Shown here: in pieces, positions 27,180 to 39,297 of the stretch
Position numbering within the stretch: the stretch's first letter is position 1
Layout: each line of letters begins with the position of its first letter
NCBI RefSeq assembly: GCF_007625205.1
Contig: NZ_VMNI01000015.1
Coordinates: 172,306 to 236,305, forward strand
DNA from: Denitromonas ohlonensis
GTDB lineage: Bacteria; Pseudomonadota; Gammaproteobacteria; Burkholderiales; Rhodocyclaceae
Direction of reading: 5' to 3'
Length of the DNA: 64,000 nucleotides
Translations under genes and position numbers: made by a program
The notes under the pieces: model-generated
The model's database searches: none
Told to the model about the DNA's origin: nothing
The model's input: only the letters and a program-made list of their open reading frames with translations

Positions 27180-27740
27180 ATGGCTCACCCCGCCCAACGC
27201 AGCGCCCTGATCCTGATTGATATCCAGGAATCCTTCCGCCAGATGCCCTTCTGGTCGGATGTCGATCTGCCGGCCTTTCGCGAGGCCGTGCTCGCCCTCG
27301 ATGCCGGCTGCCGCGCCCGCGCCGTGCCGGTGGTCCACATTTTCCACGTCGGCGCGGCCGGACCGTTTACCGAGGCCTCGGGCCATGTCCGCGCCCTCGA
27401 CTGGCTGCCCGGCGCGCCCGACGCAACATTTCACAAACACACCCACAACGCCTTCTCCGACACCGGGCTCGATCTGTGGCTGCGCCGTCGCGACATCAAC
27501 CACCTGATCATCGCCGGCATCCGCACCGAGCAGTGCTGCGAAACCACCACCCGCTACGGCGCCGACATCGGCTACTCGGTGGACTATGTGACCGAGGCCA
27601 CGCTGACCTTCCCGATGACCCACGCCGGCAGCGGTCGCACCTATTCGCCCGACGAGATCAAGGCGCACACCGAGCTGGTGCTGGCTGGGCGCTTTGCGCG
27701 CATCGCCACCGCCGCCGACGCCCTCGCGGCGCTGGACTGA
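27180..27740 (+). CDS. Cysteine hydrolase (isochorismatase-like)
   Basis: 186 residues from ATG 27180, eight bases after GGAG. Isochorismatase-like hydrolase fold: catalytic Asp in LILIDIQESF, Lys in FHKHTHNAFSDTGLDLWL, and nucleophilic Cys in GIRTEQCCETTTRYGAD. The preceding cis-peptide region IIAGIRTEQC is typical of the nicotinamidase/isochorismatase superfamily. Likely hydrolyses an amide or imine; exact substrate unknown. First gene of a five-gene same-strand unit with the DJ-1, LysE, EamA and GlxA-type genes. Confidence 0.88.
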   Translation: MAHPAQRSALILIDIQESFRQMPFWSDVDLPAFREAVLALDAGCRARAVPVVHIFHVGAAGPFTEASGHVRALDWLPGAPDATFHKHTHNAFSDTGLDLWLRRRDINHLIIAGIRTEQCCETTTRYGADIGYSVDYVTEATLTFPMTHAGSGRTYSPDEIKAHTELVLAGRFARIATAADALAALD

Positions 27741-27743
27741 GCC

Positions 27744-28361
27744 ATGCGCACCGTCGGCATCTATGTCTATGACGACGTCGAGGTTCTCGACCTCGCCGGC
27801 CCCTTTGAGGTGTTCACCACGGCGAGTCGTGTCGCCGGCCGCCAACAGCCGGACACCGAACCGCCGTTCCGGGTGGTGACGATCGCACGCCAACGCGGGC
27901 CGATCACCGCCCGCGCCGGGCTGAGCGTGCTGCCGACGCACACTTTGGCCGAACACCCGCCGCTGGATGTGCTCATCGTCCCCGGCGGCGACGAGCGCGC
28001 CGAGCGCGGCCGGGCTGATCTCATCGAATGGCTGCGAACTCAGGCGACGCAGGTCGAACTGCTGGCCTCGGTGTGCACCGGCGCCTTCCTGCTGGCCGGC
28101 GCCGGTCTGCTCGACGGACGTACGGTCACCACCCACTGGGAAGACGTGGCCGCGCTGGCCGACGCCTTTCCGGCGCTGACAGTGGTGGACACCGGCCGCT
28201 GGATCGACGATGGCGACATCCTCACCTCGGCGGGCATTTCGGCCGGCATCGACATGAGCCTGCATCTGGTGGCCCGGTTGGCCGGCGACAAACTGGCCAT
28301 GGCGACGGCGCGGCAAATGGACTATCACTGGCAGGACAGCCCTCTAGAGTCATCGCCATGA
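27744..28361 (+). CDS. DJ-1/PfpI family protein
   Basis: 205 residues, class I glutamine-amidotransferase-like fold. MRTVGIYVYDDVEVLDLAGPFEVF is the family start with the conserved acidic residue region, and the nucleophile-elbow cysteine is in ASVCTGAFLLAGAGLLDG. The downstream TTHW and TSAGISAGIDMSL segments match the group that includes isonitrile hydratase and the sensor half of GlxA regulators. Begins three bases after the cysteine hydrolase stop and overlaps the LysE start by four bases. Enzyme or binding protein for a small metabolite; not resolvable from sequence. Confidence 0.85.
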   Translation: MRTVGIYVYDDVEVLDLAGPFEVFTTASRVAGRQQPDTEPPFRVVTIARQRGPITARAGLSVLPTHTLAEHPPLDVLIVPGGDERAERGRADLIEWLRTQATQVELLASVCTGAFLLAGAGLLDGRTVTTHWEDVAALADAFPALTVVDTGRWIDDGDILTSAGISAGIDMSLHLVARLAGDKLAMATARQMDYHWQDSPLESSP

Positions 28362-28975
28362 GCTTTGAAAGCGCCCTCACCTTCTTTGTCGCCATCTTCA
28401 TCTTCGCCATCACGCCGGGCCCGGGCATCTTCGCCCTGCTCGCCCGCGCGCTGGTCAGCGGCGCGCGCGACTGCATCGCCCTGGCGCTGGGCATGACGAT
28501 CAGCGACATCCTCTATCTCATCTTCGCCTGCCTCGGCCTGGCCGCCATTGCCAAGAACTGGGGCGAGCTGTTCACCGTCATCCGTTTTACCGGCGCCGCC
28601 TACCTGATCTATCTGGGTGTCGGCATGTGGCGCACACCGGTCGACGACGGCTTCACGGCACAGGTGGTCAAGCGCATGAGCCCGCTTGGCAGCTTTGTGC
28701 AAGGCTTTCTGATCTCGGCCTCGAACCCCAAGGTGATCCTGTTCTACATCGCCTTCCTGCCCACCTTCATGGACCTGACCGTGCTCAGCGTGCAGGACAT
28801 CGCGCTGGCCGCAGTGCTCACGCTCGCCGCGCTGATGCTCGGCCTGATGCTGATCGCCACGATGGCATCGCGCGCACGGCGCTACTTCCGCTCGGCGCGC
28901 GCCATGCGCGGCCTGAACCGCAGCGCCGGCTCGATCATGGTCGGCGCCGGCGCCTTCCTGGCCGCCAAGTCGTGA
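28358..28975 (+). CDS. LysE/RhtB family exporter
   Basis: 205 residues with six hydrophobic segments. ATG 28358 overlaps the DJ-1 stop (ATGA). LysE family features: FIFAITPGPGIFALLARALVSGAR in the first third, FTGAAYLIYLGVGMWR, and GFLISASNPKVILFYIAFLP. Inner-membrane efflux of an amino acid or a derivative such as homoserine lactone. Its place inside a tightly packed operon with hydrolases and a regulator suggests export of the product or toxic substrate handled by that operon. Confidence 0.9.
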   Translation: MSFESALTFFVAIFIFAITPGPGIFALLARALVSGARDCIALALGMTISDILYLIFACLGLAAIAKNWGELFTVIRFTGAAYLIYLGVGMWRTPVDDGFTAQVVKRMSPLGSFVQGFLISASNPKVILFYIAFLPTFMDLTVLSVQDIALAAVLTLAALMLGLMLIATMASRARRYFRSARAMRGLNRSAGSIMVGAGAFLAAKS

Positions 28976-28983
28976 ACGTGACG

Positions 28984-29874
28984 ATGAAGCCGGTCGACAT
29001 CGCCCTCGCCCTGCTGGTCGTGCTGGTGTGGGGAGTGAACTTCGTGGTCATCAAGGCCGGCGTGGCCGAGGTGCCGCCGCTACTGCTCGGCGCGCTGCGC
29101 TTTCTGGCCGCGGCGCTGCCGGCGGTGTTCTTCTTCCGTGCGCCCAAGTTGCCGCTACGCACCTATCTGGCCTATGGCATGACCATCGCCTTTGGCCAGT
29201 TTGCCTTTTTGTTTACCGCCATCCATGTCGGCATGCCCTCGGGGCTGGCCTCGCTGGTGCTGCAGTCGCAAGCCTTCTTCACCATGCTGTTTGCGGCCAT
29301 CTGGCTCAAGGAGAGCTGGCGGCCCAGCCAGCTCGCCGGGCTGGTGCTGGCCGCCGGCGGACTGGGGCTGATCGGCACGGCGCACGGCGTGAGCATGCCG
29401 CTGGCCGGCTTCATGCTCACCGTGGCCGCCGCCTGCAGTTGGGCGGCCGGCAACGTGGTCAGCCGCACCCTCAACCGCAACGGCCCGATCAACCTGCTGG
29501 CCTTCGTGGTGTGGGCCAGCCTGGTGCCACCGCTGCCCTTCCTGGCCATGTCGCTGCTGATCGAAGGGCCGACCGCCATCGTCAGTGCGCTATCGCACTT
29601 CAGCCTGCGCTCGGCCGGCGCGGTGATGTACCTGGGCTGGGGCGCGACGCTGCTCGGCTATGGCCTGTGGGCGCGGCTGATGTCGCGCTACCCGGCCAAC
29701 CAGGTGGCCGCCTTTCCGCTGCTGGTGCCGCTGGTCGGCCTGAGCGCCGGCTGGCTGGTGTATGGCGAGGCGCTGCAGGCGGTGCACTGGATCGGGGGCG
29801 GGCTGCTGATGCTGGGCCTGGGCGTGAATCTGTTTGGCACGCGTCTGATGACACGCCTGCGGGGAGCGACATGA
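28984..29874 (+). CDS. EamA-family metabolite exporter
   Basis: 296 residues from ATG 28984; a GTG at 28972 overlapping the LysE stop would add four residues. Ten hydrophobic segments in two EamA repeats: LALLVVLVWGVNFVVIKAG, MPSGLASLVLQSQAFFTMLF, then a second half with SWAAGNVVSRTLNR and YPANQVAAFPLLVPLVGL. The sequence resembles the E. coli EamA cysteine/O-acetylserine exporter group. Two exporters of different families side by side in one operon is notable. Overlaps the next gene by four bases. Confidence 0.9.
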   Translation: MKPVDIALALLVVLVWGVNFVVIKAGVAEVPPLLLGALRFLAAALPAVFFFRAPKLPLRTYLAYGMTIAFGQFAFLFTAIHVGMPSGLASLVLQSQAFFTMLFAAIWLKESWRPSQLAGLVLAAGGLGLIGTAHGVSMPLAGFMLTVAAACSWAAGNVVSRTLNRNGPINLLAFVVWASLVPPLPFLAMSLLIEGPTAIVSALSHFSLRSAGAVMYLGWGATLLGYGLWARLMSRYPANQVAAFPLLVPLVGLSAGWLVYGEALQAVHWIGGGLLMLGLGVNLFGTRLMTRLRGAT

Positions 29875-30821
29875 CGCTGGCGGTCTATTTCATCGTCACG
29901 CCCAATGTGTTGCTGCTCGACTATGCCGGGCCAGCCGAAACCCTGCGCATGGCCGCCGACATTGGCGCCGACCTGACGGTGACCACCTGCGCCCCGGTGC
30001 CCGAGCTGAGCACCTCGATGGGCGTCACGCTCTCCGGCCTGGCGCCGCTACCCGACACGCTGCCCGACGGCGCGCTGCTGATCTTCGCCGGCAACGCGCA
30101 AGAAGCACTCGACTACGCCCGCCCCGAGGCGCTGGCCGTCATCGACTGGCTGGCCGCCCAGCGCGGGCGCGACATCCGCGTCGCCAGCATTTGCTCTGGC
30201 GCGCTGCTGCTGGCCCGCGCCGGCTGGCTGGACGCACGCCCCTGCACCACCCACCACGCGCTGCTCGACCTGCTTCGCCAGAGCGCGCCGACCGCGCGGG
30301 TGATGGAAAACCGGGTGTTTGTCGACGACGGCCAGGTGGTGACCAGCGCGGGCATCACCACCGGCATCGATCTGGCGCTCTACCTCATCGAACAGCACTT
30401 CGACGCCGAACTGGCCGCCCGTGTGGCGCGGCGCCTGGTGATGTACGCGCGGCGCGGGCCAAACGATCCGCAGCTGTCGCCGTGGCTGGCGCATCGCAAT
30501 CATCTGCACCCGGTGGTCCACAAAGTGCAGGACGCCATCACCCGCGACCCGGCGCGACGCTGGACGCTCGAAGAGCTGGCCGAGCTGGCGCATGTCGGCC
30601 CGCGCCACCTCACCCGCCTGTTCACCCGCCACGCCGGCATTGGCGTGGTGGCCTACCAGCAGCAGCTGCGCATCGCCCGCGCCCGCCAGCTACTGGCCGA
30701 CCCGAGCCTGTCGATGGAGCGGGTGGCCGAGCAATGCGGCTTTGCCTCGGCACGCGACTTCCGCCGCGTCTGGGCGATGCACGTGGATGACTCGCCGCGC
30801 ACGCATCGCGCAACCCACTGA
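29871..30821 (+). CDS. GlxA-type AraC regulator with DJ-1/PfpI sensor domain
   Basis: 316 residues from ATG 29871 (ATGA overlap with the EamA gene). Residues 1-190 are a DJ-1/PfpI-like domain with a cysteine at the nucleophile elbow (VASICSGALLLARAGWLD) and TSAGITTGIDLALYLI; residues about 210-310 are an AraC HTH pair (RWTLEELAELAHVGPRHLTRLF, SMERVAEQCGFASARDFRR). GlxA-family regulators often activate catabolism or transport of quaternary amines. Being the last gene of the unit, it most likely regulates this same operon. Confidence 0.9.
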   Translation: MTLAVYFIVTPNVLLLDYAGPAETLRMAADIGADLTVTTCAPVPELSTSMGVTLSGLAPLPDTLPDGALLIFAGNAQEALDYARPEALAVIDWLAAQRGRDIRVASICSGALLLARAGWLDARPCTTHHALLDLLRQSAPTARVMENRVFVDDGQVVTSAGITTGIDLALYLIEQHFDAELAARVARRLVMYARRGPNDPQLSPWLAHRNHLHPVVHKVQDAITRDPARRWTLEELAELAHVGPRHLTRLFTRHAGIGVVAYQQQLRIARARQLLADPSLSMERVAEQCGFASARDFRRVWAMHVDDSPRTHRATH

Positions 30822-30843
30822 ATCCCGAAGTGCGCTGCATGAA

Positions 30844-31066
30844 CCTAGAAACCGCAGCTGACCGCTTGTGCCCATGCGCAAGGTATTGAACATGCGAAGC
30901 TTTTCGGTTTCGAGGCCGATCACCCGGTGGGTGGCGTCCGATTGTGCGTCTGGCGGCCCGCCTTGCTGCGTTGCGCCTCCTTGCACCGTGCCGGCTGTGC
31001 GTCGTCGCGCCTTGCCAGACAGCGCGCCAGGCGCACCCTCGGGCGCGTCCAACGACGGTTTCTAGG
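30844..31066. mobile_element. MITE-like element with inverted ends and 5-bp direct repeat
   Basis: A 223-bp non-coding segment bounded by CCTAGAAACCG at the left and CGGTTTCTAGG at the right. The similarity of the two ends extends to about 21 bases with some mismatches. It is flanked on both sides by the pentamer ATGAA (30839-30843 and 31067-31071), as expected for a target-site duplication. The inside has no supported gene and no transposase. It occupies nearly all of the gap between the GlxA-type gene and pit. Copies elsewhere in the genome would confirm it; none other is seen in this window. Confidence 0.6.
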
Positions 31067-31123
31067 ATGAAAGATCCCCCGGGGGTTAGCATTCAGGCAA
31101 AGACCTGAAAAAGGACCTGCCGC

Positions 31124-32173
31124 GTGGACGGCATTTTTGTGCTGACCCTCATCGCCGTGGTGATCGTGCTGGTGTTCGACTACACCAACGGTTTCCACGA
31201 TGCGGCCAATGTGGTGGCCACCGTCATCGCCTCCCGCGCCATGACGCCGGGCCAGGCGGTGGTGGTGGTGGGGGTGTTCGAATTTCTCGGCCCGCTGCTC
31301 GGCGGCACCGCCGTGGCCAACACCATCGGCAGCTTTGTTGACCTCAGCGCGCTGGCCGCCAGCCACGCCATCGTGGTGGTGCTGGCCGGGCTGATCGGCG
31401 CGATTGCCTGGAACCTGCTGACCTGGTGGCGCGGCCTGCCTTCGTCGTCATCCCACGCCCTGGTCGGCGGGCTGATCGGCGCCACCGTGCTGGCCGCCGG
31501 GGCCGAGCACGTGGTGTGGGGCATGGATGCCTGGCGCGAGGGCGGCCACCTGACCGGCGTGCTCAAGGTGCTCGCCGCGCTCATTCTCTCGCCGCTGATC
31601 GGCCTGCTGGCCGGCTTTGCCATTCACCGGCTGGCGATGCTCTTGCTGCGCGCCGCCCACCCGCGCATCAACACCCGGCTGCGGCGCATGCAGTTCGTCA
31701 CCACCGCGGCGCTGGCCTTTTCGCACGGCGCCAACGACGCCCAGAAGAGCATGGGCATCATCACGCTGCTGCTGGTGCTCGGCGGCTATCTGCCCGAGTT
31801 TTCCGTTCCGTTCTGGGCCATGCTGGCCTGTGCCACCGCGCTCACCCTGGGCATTCTCTCCGGCGGCTGGCGCATCGTCCGTACGCTCGGCTTTTCGGTC
31901 TACAAGGTGCGGCCGCTGCATGCGCTCGATTCGCAACTGACCTCGGCCGGCGTGATCTTCACCGCCGCGCTGGTCGGCGCGCCGGTGTCGACCAGCCACG
32001 TGGTGGCCAGCTCGATCATGGGCATCGGCGCCGCCGAGCGTCCCAAGGCAGTACGCTGGGGCAAGGCGCGCGAGATCGGCCACACCTGGCTGCTCACCTT
32101 GCCCGCCTCGGCCGCCGCGGGCGCGCTCGCCTTGCTGGCACTTCTTCCTTTTCTCTCCGGGCCTAGCGTATGA
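31124..32173 (+). CDS. pit: Low-affinity inorganic phosphate transporter, PiT family
   Basis: 349 residues; GTG start at 31124 with GGA eight bases upstream. Inner-membrane symporter with about ten hydrophobic segments and the two PiT signature repeats: FDYTNGFHDAANVVATVIAS near the N-terminus and LAFSHGANDAQKSMGIITL in the second half. Probably takes up metal-phosphate with protons. The ATGA overlap with the DUF47 gene fits the common pit-DUF47 pair. Its promoter must lie within or beside the MITE-like element. Confidence 0.92.
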   Translation: MDGIFVLTLIAVVIVLVFDYTNGFHDAANVVATVIASRAMTPGQAVVVVGVFEFLGPLLGGTAVANTIGSFVDLSALAASHAIVVVLAGLIGAIAWNLLTWWRGLPSSSSHALVGGLIGATVLAAGAEHVVWGMDAWREGGHLTGVLKVLAALILSPLIGLLAGFAIHRLAMLLLRAAHPRINTRLRRMQFVTTAALAFSHGANDAQKSMGIITLLLVLGGYLPEFSVPFWAMLACATALTLGILSGGWRIVRTLGFSVYKVRPLHALDSQLTSAGVIFTAALVGAPVSTSHVVASSIMGIGAAERPKAVRWGKAREIGHTWLLTLPASAAAGALALLALLPFLSGPSV

Positions 32174-32829
32174 CCCCCGACACCCCTGGCCGCTTCTCGC
32201 CATCCGCCCTGTTCCACCGGATCATCGACCGGATGGTGCCCAAGGCGCCGGACTTTTACGGTCTGCTGCATGAGCAGGCCATTCATGTGCAGCACACCAC
32301 GCATCTGCTGGTGCGCTTCATGAAGAGTGGCGACGCCGCGCTGGCCAAGGAGATCAAGCGCGACGAACACACCGCCGACACCATCAAGATCCGCAATCTG
32401 CACACACTCAACGAAGCCTTCTCGACGCCCTGCGACCGCGAGGACATCTACCGCGCCATCATGACGCTCGACGATGTGGTCAACTACTGCAAGACCACGG
32501 TCAACGAGATGTCGGTGCTGGGCGTAGACCCCGACGAGGCCATGCACCACATGGCCATCCAGCTCGACGGCGGCGCCCAGGCGCTGATCAATGGCTATGC
32601 CAAGCTGGCCACCACCCCGTTGGCCGCCGAAACCGACGCCGCCGCAGGACGCAAAGCCGAGCGCCGGGTCGAAAAGCTCTACCGCAAGGCGCTGGCCGAG
32701 CTGTTCGTCGGCGACGATTATCTGAACATGTTCAAACGCCGCGAGATTTACCGTCACCTGTCCAACGCCGCCGACCGCATGGCCGCCTGCGCCAATACCC
32801 TCCACGATATTGTTGTAAAGATCACCTGA
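32170..32829 (+). CDS. DUF47 / PhoU-like phosphate transport accessory protein
   Basis: 219 residues of helical sequence, DUF47 (Pit accessory) family. Typical segments are YGLLHEQAIHVQHTTHLLVR, EIKRDEHTADTIKIRNLHTL, with repeated acidic/His metal-binding motifs of the PhoU fold, and FSTPCDREDIYRAIMTLDDVV. Cytoplasmic; thought to regulate the linked PiT transporter. Start codon overlaps the pit stop by four bases. Confidence 0.9.
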   Translation: MTPDTPGRFSPSALFHRIIDRMVPKAPDFYGLLHEQAIHVQHTTHLLVRFMKSGDAALAKEIKRDEHTADTIKIRNLHTLNEAFSTPCDREDIYRAIMTLDDVVNYCKTTVNEMSVLGVDPDEAMHHMAIQLDGGAQALINGYAKLATTPLAAETDAAAGRKAERRVEKLYRKALAELFVGDDYLNMFKRREIYRHLSNAADRMAACANTLHDIVVKIT

Positions 32830-32886
32830 TTCAGCCCGTTAGATCTTCGTAACTGGCGCGGTTTTGGCGCCCGAGAGATTTCGCCC

Positions 32887-35624
<2,738 letters not shown>

Positions 35625-35625
<1 letters not shown>

Positions 35626-35666
35626 ACGCAAAAACGGCCACCGTCACCGGTGGCCGTTTTTGCGTT
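35625..35666. terminator. Bidirectional intrinsic terminator
   Basis: AACGCAAAAACGGCCACCG, a TCAC loop, and CGGTGGCCGTTTTTGCGTT form a perfect 19-bp stem starting at the kinase stop codon. A run of A before and T after the GC core makes it work in both directions, ending the hybrid kinase and the convergent proX. Confidence 0.92.
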
Positions 35667-35679
35667 GCGTCAGCGCCGA

Positions 35680-36693
35680 TTACTTGGCAGCGGCACGGGC
35701 CGCATCGAGCCAGCCGTCGTAGGTGGCGCGATTGGCCTTGATCCAGCCCGCCACATGCCGGGCAATATCCGCCGGCTTGTTCTCGCCATCGCGCATCCGC
35801 AGGTTCTGCGCCGAGATGTCGTTGGCCGACAGCTTCATCACCTCAAACAACTTGGCCGCCGACGGGTTGGCGTCGGTAAAAGCACGGTTGGCGATGATGC
35901 GCTGGTTGTTGGCCTGGAAGCCGTAGTTCGAGCCATCGGGCAGCGCGGTGTTCACATCCTTGCGCTCACCCGGCAAGGCCGAAAACGGCACTTGCAGCCA
36001 CACCACATCCTTGCCCGGCACGAGCACACCGCTCACCCAGTAAGGCGTCCAGGTGTAGTAGAACACCGCCTGGCCCTGATTCTGACGCGCGATGGTGTCG
36101 GCGATGATCGCCGAATAGGCGCCCTGCTTGTGGGTCACGTTGTCGCGCAGGCCATAGGCATCGAGATGATGCTCGATGACCTTCTCGCAGCCCCAGCCCG
36201 GATTGCAGCCGGCCAGATCGGCCTTGCCGTCGCCGTCGGTGTCGAAGAGCTTGGCGATCTTCGGGTCCTTGAGCTGGTCAATCGACTTGATGCCGTACTT
36301 GTCAGCGGTGGCCTTGTCGATCAGATAGCCTTGCAGCGCGCCAGGCGAGTACACGCCCTCGCGGAACAGCTTCTTGTCGCCACCGGCGCGCTCGTAGAAA
36401 TCGATGTGCAGCGGGTCCCAGTGGTCGGCCATGAAGGTGGCGTCGCCGTTGCCCAGCGCGATGTGACCGGCGGCGTATTCGATTTCCTTGATGCCACCGA
36501 CCTCAAAGCCGAGGTCCTTGAGGCCTTGCATGACCAGTTCGGTCTGGAAGGTCTCTTCGGCGATGGAGCTCTTGATCGGCAGGACCTTGACGCCCTTGCC
36601 GGGCATGTCGGCGGCAAAGGCGCCGAGCGAAAAGGTGGCGGCGAGCGCAATGGCGGTGCCGCGCGCAAGATGAGTCAGTCGGGAAAGTCGCAT
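35680..36693 (-). CDS. proX: Glycine betaine/proline ABC transporter, substrate-binding protein
   Basis: 337 residues from ATG 36693, with AGGAG upstream. Signal peptide MRLSRLTHLARGTAIALAAT ending in GAFAAD; then the OpuAC fold of the ProX type: VLPIKSSIAEETFQTELVM, ADHWDPLHIDFYERAGG, LAGCNPGWGCEKVIEHHL and YYTWTPYWVSGVLVPGKDVV. Two cysteines in GCNPGWGC match the ProX disulfide. Periplasmic binding of glycine betaine or similar osmoprotectants. Last gene of a proV-proW-proX operon; a 31-bp gap from proW. Confidence 0.9.
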   Translation of the reverse strand: MRLSRLTHLARGTAIALAATFSLGAFAADMPGKGVKVLPIKSSIAEETFQTELVMQGLKDLGFEVGGIKEIEYAAGHIALGNGDATFMADHWDPLHIDFYERAGGDKKLFREGVYSPGALQGYLIDKATADKYGIKSIDQLKDPKIAKLFDTDGDGKADLAGCNPGWGCEKVIEHHLDAYGLRDNVTHKQGAYSAIIADTIARQNQGQAVFYYTWTPYWVSGVLVPGKDVVWLQVPFSALPGERKDVNTALPDGSNYGFQANNQRIIANRAFTDANPSAAKLFEVMKLSANDISAQNLRMRDGENKPADIARHVAGWIKANRATYDGWLDAARAAAK

Positions 36694-36724
36694 GGTGTGC
36701 GTCTCCTGTGAAAGGTTTGAAAAA

Positions 36725-37885
36725 TCAGGCGGCGGCGGACTTGCCGAGCAGCCGGCGGACTGCACCGATCGGTCCGGTGTCGTACCAGCGACCCGGCGAG
36801 GTCTTGCCGCCGGCCATGGCCTGTGTGATGCGGTCGAGCATGATCGCGAGGATCACGATGCCCAGACCACCAATCGTGGCCAGCCCCATGTCGAGCCGGC
36901 CGATACCGCGAAGTACCATCTGACCCAGGCCGCCGACGGCGATCATCGAGGCGATGACCACCATCGACAGACCGAGCATCAGCGTCTGGTTGATGCCGGC
37001 CATGATGGTCGGCATGGCCAGCGGCAGTTGCACGCGGGTGAGCAGTTGCCAGGGCGAGGCGCCAAAGGCGCGGGAGGCTTCGATCAGGTCGGGCCGCACC
37101 TGACGGATGCCCAGGTTGGTGAGGCGGATCAGCGGCGGCAGGGCGAACACGATGGTGACCACCACGCCGGGGACGTTGCCGATGCCGAAGAGCATCACCA
37201 CCGGCACGAGATACACAAAGGCCGGCGTGGTCTGCATGGCGTCGAGCACCGGTCGGGCGAGCCCTTCGAGCTTGTCGTTGCGCGCCATGATGATGCCCGT
37301 TGGCAGACCAATGACCATGCAGAAGAACACCGAGGTGAGCACCAGCGACAGGGTCACCATGGCTTCGTCCCAGGCGCCGATCAGGCCGATCACGATCAGC
37401 GAGATCACCGAGCCAATGGCCAGGCGGCGACCACTCACCTGCCAGGCGATGAGACCGAACAGCAAAATCATGGCGAAGGCCGGCACGGCGAGCAGCGCCT
37501 GCTCGATGCCGGTGAGCGTGGCGTCGATGGGCAGGCGCACGGCCTGGAAGAAGGGGCGGAAGTTATCCACCACCCAGTTCAGGCCCTGATCGACCCAGGT
37601 GTCGAGCGGGATCACCGAATCGTTAAAGGGGTGCACCCAGTCAAAGGGCGGCTCGGGCGCGGCCTCGGGCGGCGCGCCCAGCCAGTCGCCATTGGCGGCG
37701 GCAGGTGCTTCGGCCGGGCTCGGTGCGGCGCCGCCCCAGGGGTTGGCAGGGGCGGCGGCCGTCGATTCGACGGCGGCAGGCTCGGGCGCCGCCGCAGCGG
37801 GCGTCGCCCATGGATTGGCCTCGGCGGCTGGCGGCGTACTGGGTGCCGCGGCGGCCCAGGGATTGCTTGCAGTCTGATCGCTCAT
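36725..37885 (-). CDS. proW: Glycine betaine/proline ABC transporter, permease
   Basis: 386 residues. The C-terminal 300 residues are a BPD-type permease with about seven hydrophobic segments and the coupling-helix EAA-like region [24 protein letters not shown]. ProW-type features are [24 protein letters not shown] before the membrane part and [22 protein letters not shown]. The first 80 residues are an Ala/Pro-rich extension with three copies of NPWA/NPWG (Asn 8, 24 and 48), absent as far as I know from E. coli ProW. Overlaps the proV end by four bases. Confidence 0.9.
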   Translation of the reverse strand: MSDQTASNPWAAAAPSTPPAAEANPWATPAAAAPEPAAVESTAAAPANPWGGAAPSPAEAPAAANGDWLGAPPEAAPEPPFDWVHPFNDSVIPLDTWVDQGLNWVVDNFRPFFQAVRLPIDATLTGIEQALLAVPAFAMILLFGLIAWQVSGRRLAIGSVISLIVIGLIGAWDEAMVTLSLVLTSVFFCMVIGLPTGIIMARNDKLEGLARPVLDAMQTTPAFVYLVPVVMLFGIGNVPGVVVTIVFALPPLIRLTNLGIRQVRPDLIEASRAFGASPWQLLTRVQLPLAMPTIMAGINQTLMLGLSMVVIASMIAVGGLGQMVLRGIGRLDMGLATIGGLGIVILAIMLDRITQAMAGGKTSPGRWYDTGPIGAVRRLLGKSAAA

Positions 37886-39090
37886 GCCGCGTCCTCCGTG
37901 TTCTGTGCATGCAGGAATTCGAGCATGGTGTTGCGGGTGATCGCGCCGCGGTAGCGCCCCTTCTCATCCACCACCGGCAAGCCGTAGGGATGCTGGGTGA
38001 GCGGCTCGTAGAGCTCGCTGATCGGGGTGTCCGGGGTGAGTACGTGCGGCTCAGGCAGGAAGGCTTCGCGCAGCTTGGCATCCGGGCTGGCCTTGGCCGC
38101 CTTCTGCAAGCTGTCGAGCGAGACCACGCCCATCAGCTTCTGGTCGGGGCTCACCACGTAGCCATACTCGCGGTCATGCGAGCGCAAGCGCTCGATGGCA
38201 CTGCGCACGCCCATGCCCTGGTGATCGATGATGTTGACCTGGGTCTTGCGCGCCAGATCGGCCGCCGACAGGATGCTGGTGGCGTCCACACCCTTGAAGA
38301 AGGACTTCACGTAATCGTTGGCCGGGTTGCGCAGAATCTCTTCGGCCGTGCCCACCTGCACCACCACGCCGCCTTCCATGATGGCGATGCGATCGCCGAT
38401 TCGGATGGCTTCGTCCAGGTCGTGTGAAATGAAGATGATGGTGCGCTTGTCCGCCGCCTGCAGCTTGACCAGCTCGTCCTGCATTTCGGTGCGGATCAAG
38501 GGGTCGAGCGCCGAGAAGGCTTCGTCCATGAGCAGCACCTGCGGGTCATTGGCCAGCGCGCGAGCCAGACCGACACGCTGCTGCATGCCGCCGGAGAGCT
38601 CATCCGGATAGCTGTGCGCGCGCTCGGCCAGGCCGACCTGCTCCAGCGCGACCATGGCGCGGGCATGGCGCTCGGCTTCGGCCATGCCGGCGAGTTCCAG
38701 CCCGAAGGCGGTGTTGTCGATCACCGACAGATGCGGCATCAATGCGAAGGACTGGAACACCATGCTGACCTCCGAGCGGCGCAGATCGCGCAGCTCGATG
38801 TCGTTCATCTTGGCGATGTCACGACCGTTGATCAGCACCTGACCCGAGGTCGGTTCGATCAGGCGATTGAGCAGGCGAACCAGCGTCGATTTGCCGGAGC
38901 CGGAGAGGCCCATGATGACGAAAATTTCGCCTTCATTGACACTGAAGCTGGCGTCGATGACGCCGAGGGTCTGCCCGGTGCGGGCAAAGATGGTGGCTTT
39001 GTCCTTGCCCTCGGCGACGAGTTTCATCGCTTCCTTGGGCCGGTCTCCAAAGACTTTGTAGAGATTTTTGACGACGAGTTTTTCCGACAT
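37882..39090 (-). CDS. proV: Glycine betaine/proline ABC transporter, ATPase with CBS domains
   Basis: 402 residues from ATG 39090 (AAGGA upstream). ATPase domain with Walker [11 protein letters not shown]-loop [12 protein letters not shown], signature [17 protein letters not shown], Walker [13 protein letters not shown] and switch ISHDLDEA. Residues about 270-400 hold two CBS repeats ([38 protein letters not shown]), which in OpuA/ProV types regulate by ionic strength. First gene of the operon. The 200-bp upstream gap is AT-rich near 39230-39290 and is the likely osmoregulated promoter site. Confidence 0.92.
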   Translation of the reverse strand: MSEKLVVKNLYKVFGDRPKEAMKLVAEGKDKATIFARTGQTLGVIDASFSVNEGEIFVIMGLSGSGKSTLVRLLNRLIEPTSGQVLINGRDIAKMNDIELRDLRRSEVSMVFQSFALMPHLSVIDNTAFGLELAGMAEAERHARAMVALEQVGLAERAHSYPDELSGGMQQRVGLARALANDPQVLLMDEAFSALDPLIRTEMQDELVKLQAADKRTIIFISHDLDEAIRIGDRIAIMEGGVVVQVGTAEEILRNPANDYVKSFFKGVDATSILSAADLARKTQVNIIDHQGMGVRSAIERLRSHDREYGYVVSPDQKLMGVVSLDSLQKAAKASPDAKLREAFLPEPHVLTPDTPISELYEPLTQHPYGLPVVDEKGRYRGAITRNTMLEFLHAQNTEDAA

Positions 39091-39297
39091 GCGTCCTTGC
39101 GACAATCTCCGTGTCGGATTGAGGTCATCCAAAAAGCCAAGATGCCGACAGAAGCGAAACTGCCCGACGATGACGGAGTCGTGATGTCCTCAGAATGGCG
39201 ACGATGTCGCCCGACGCGAAGTCATTGATTGTAATGAGTAGCCGTAAAGTCTAACACACGATAGTTTTGTGCAAAACTTTTCGACCAGACGCCCGCC

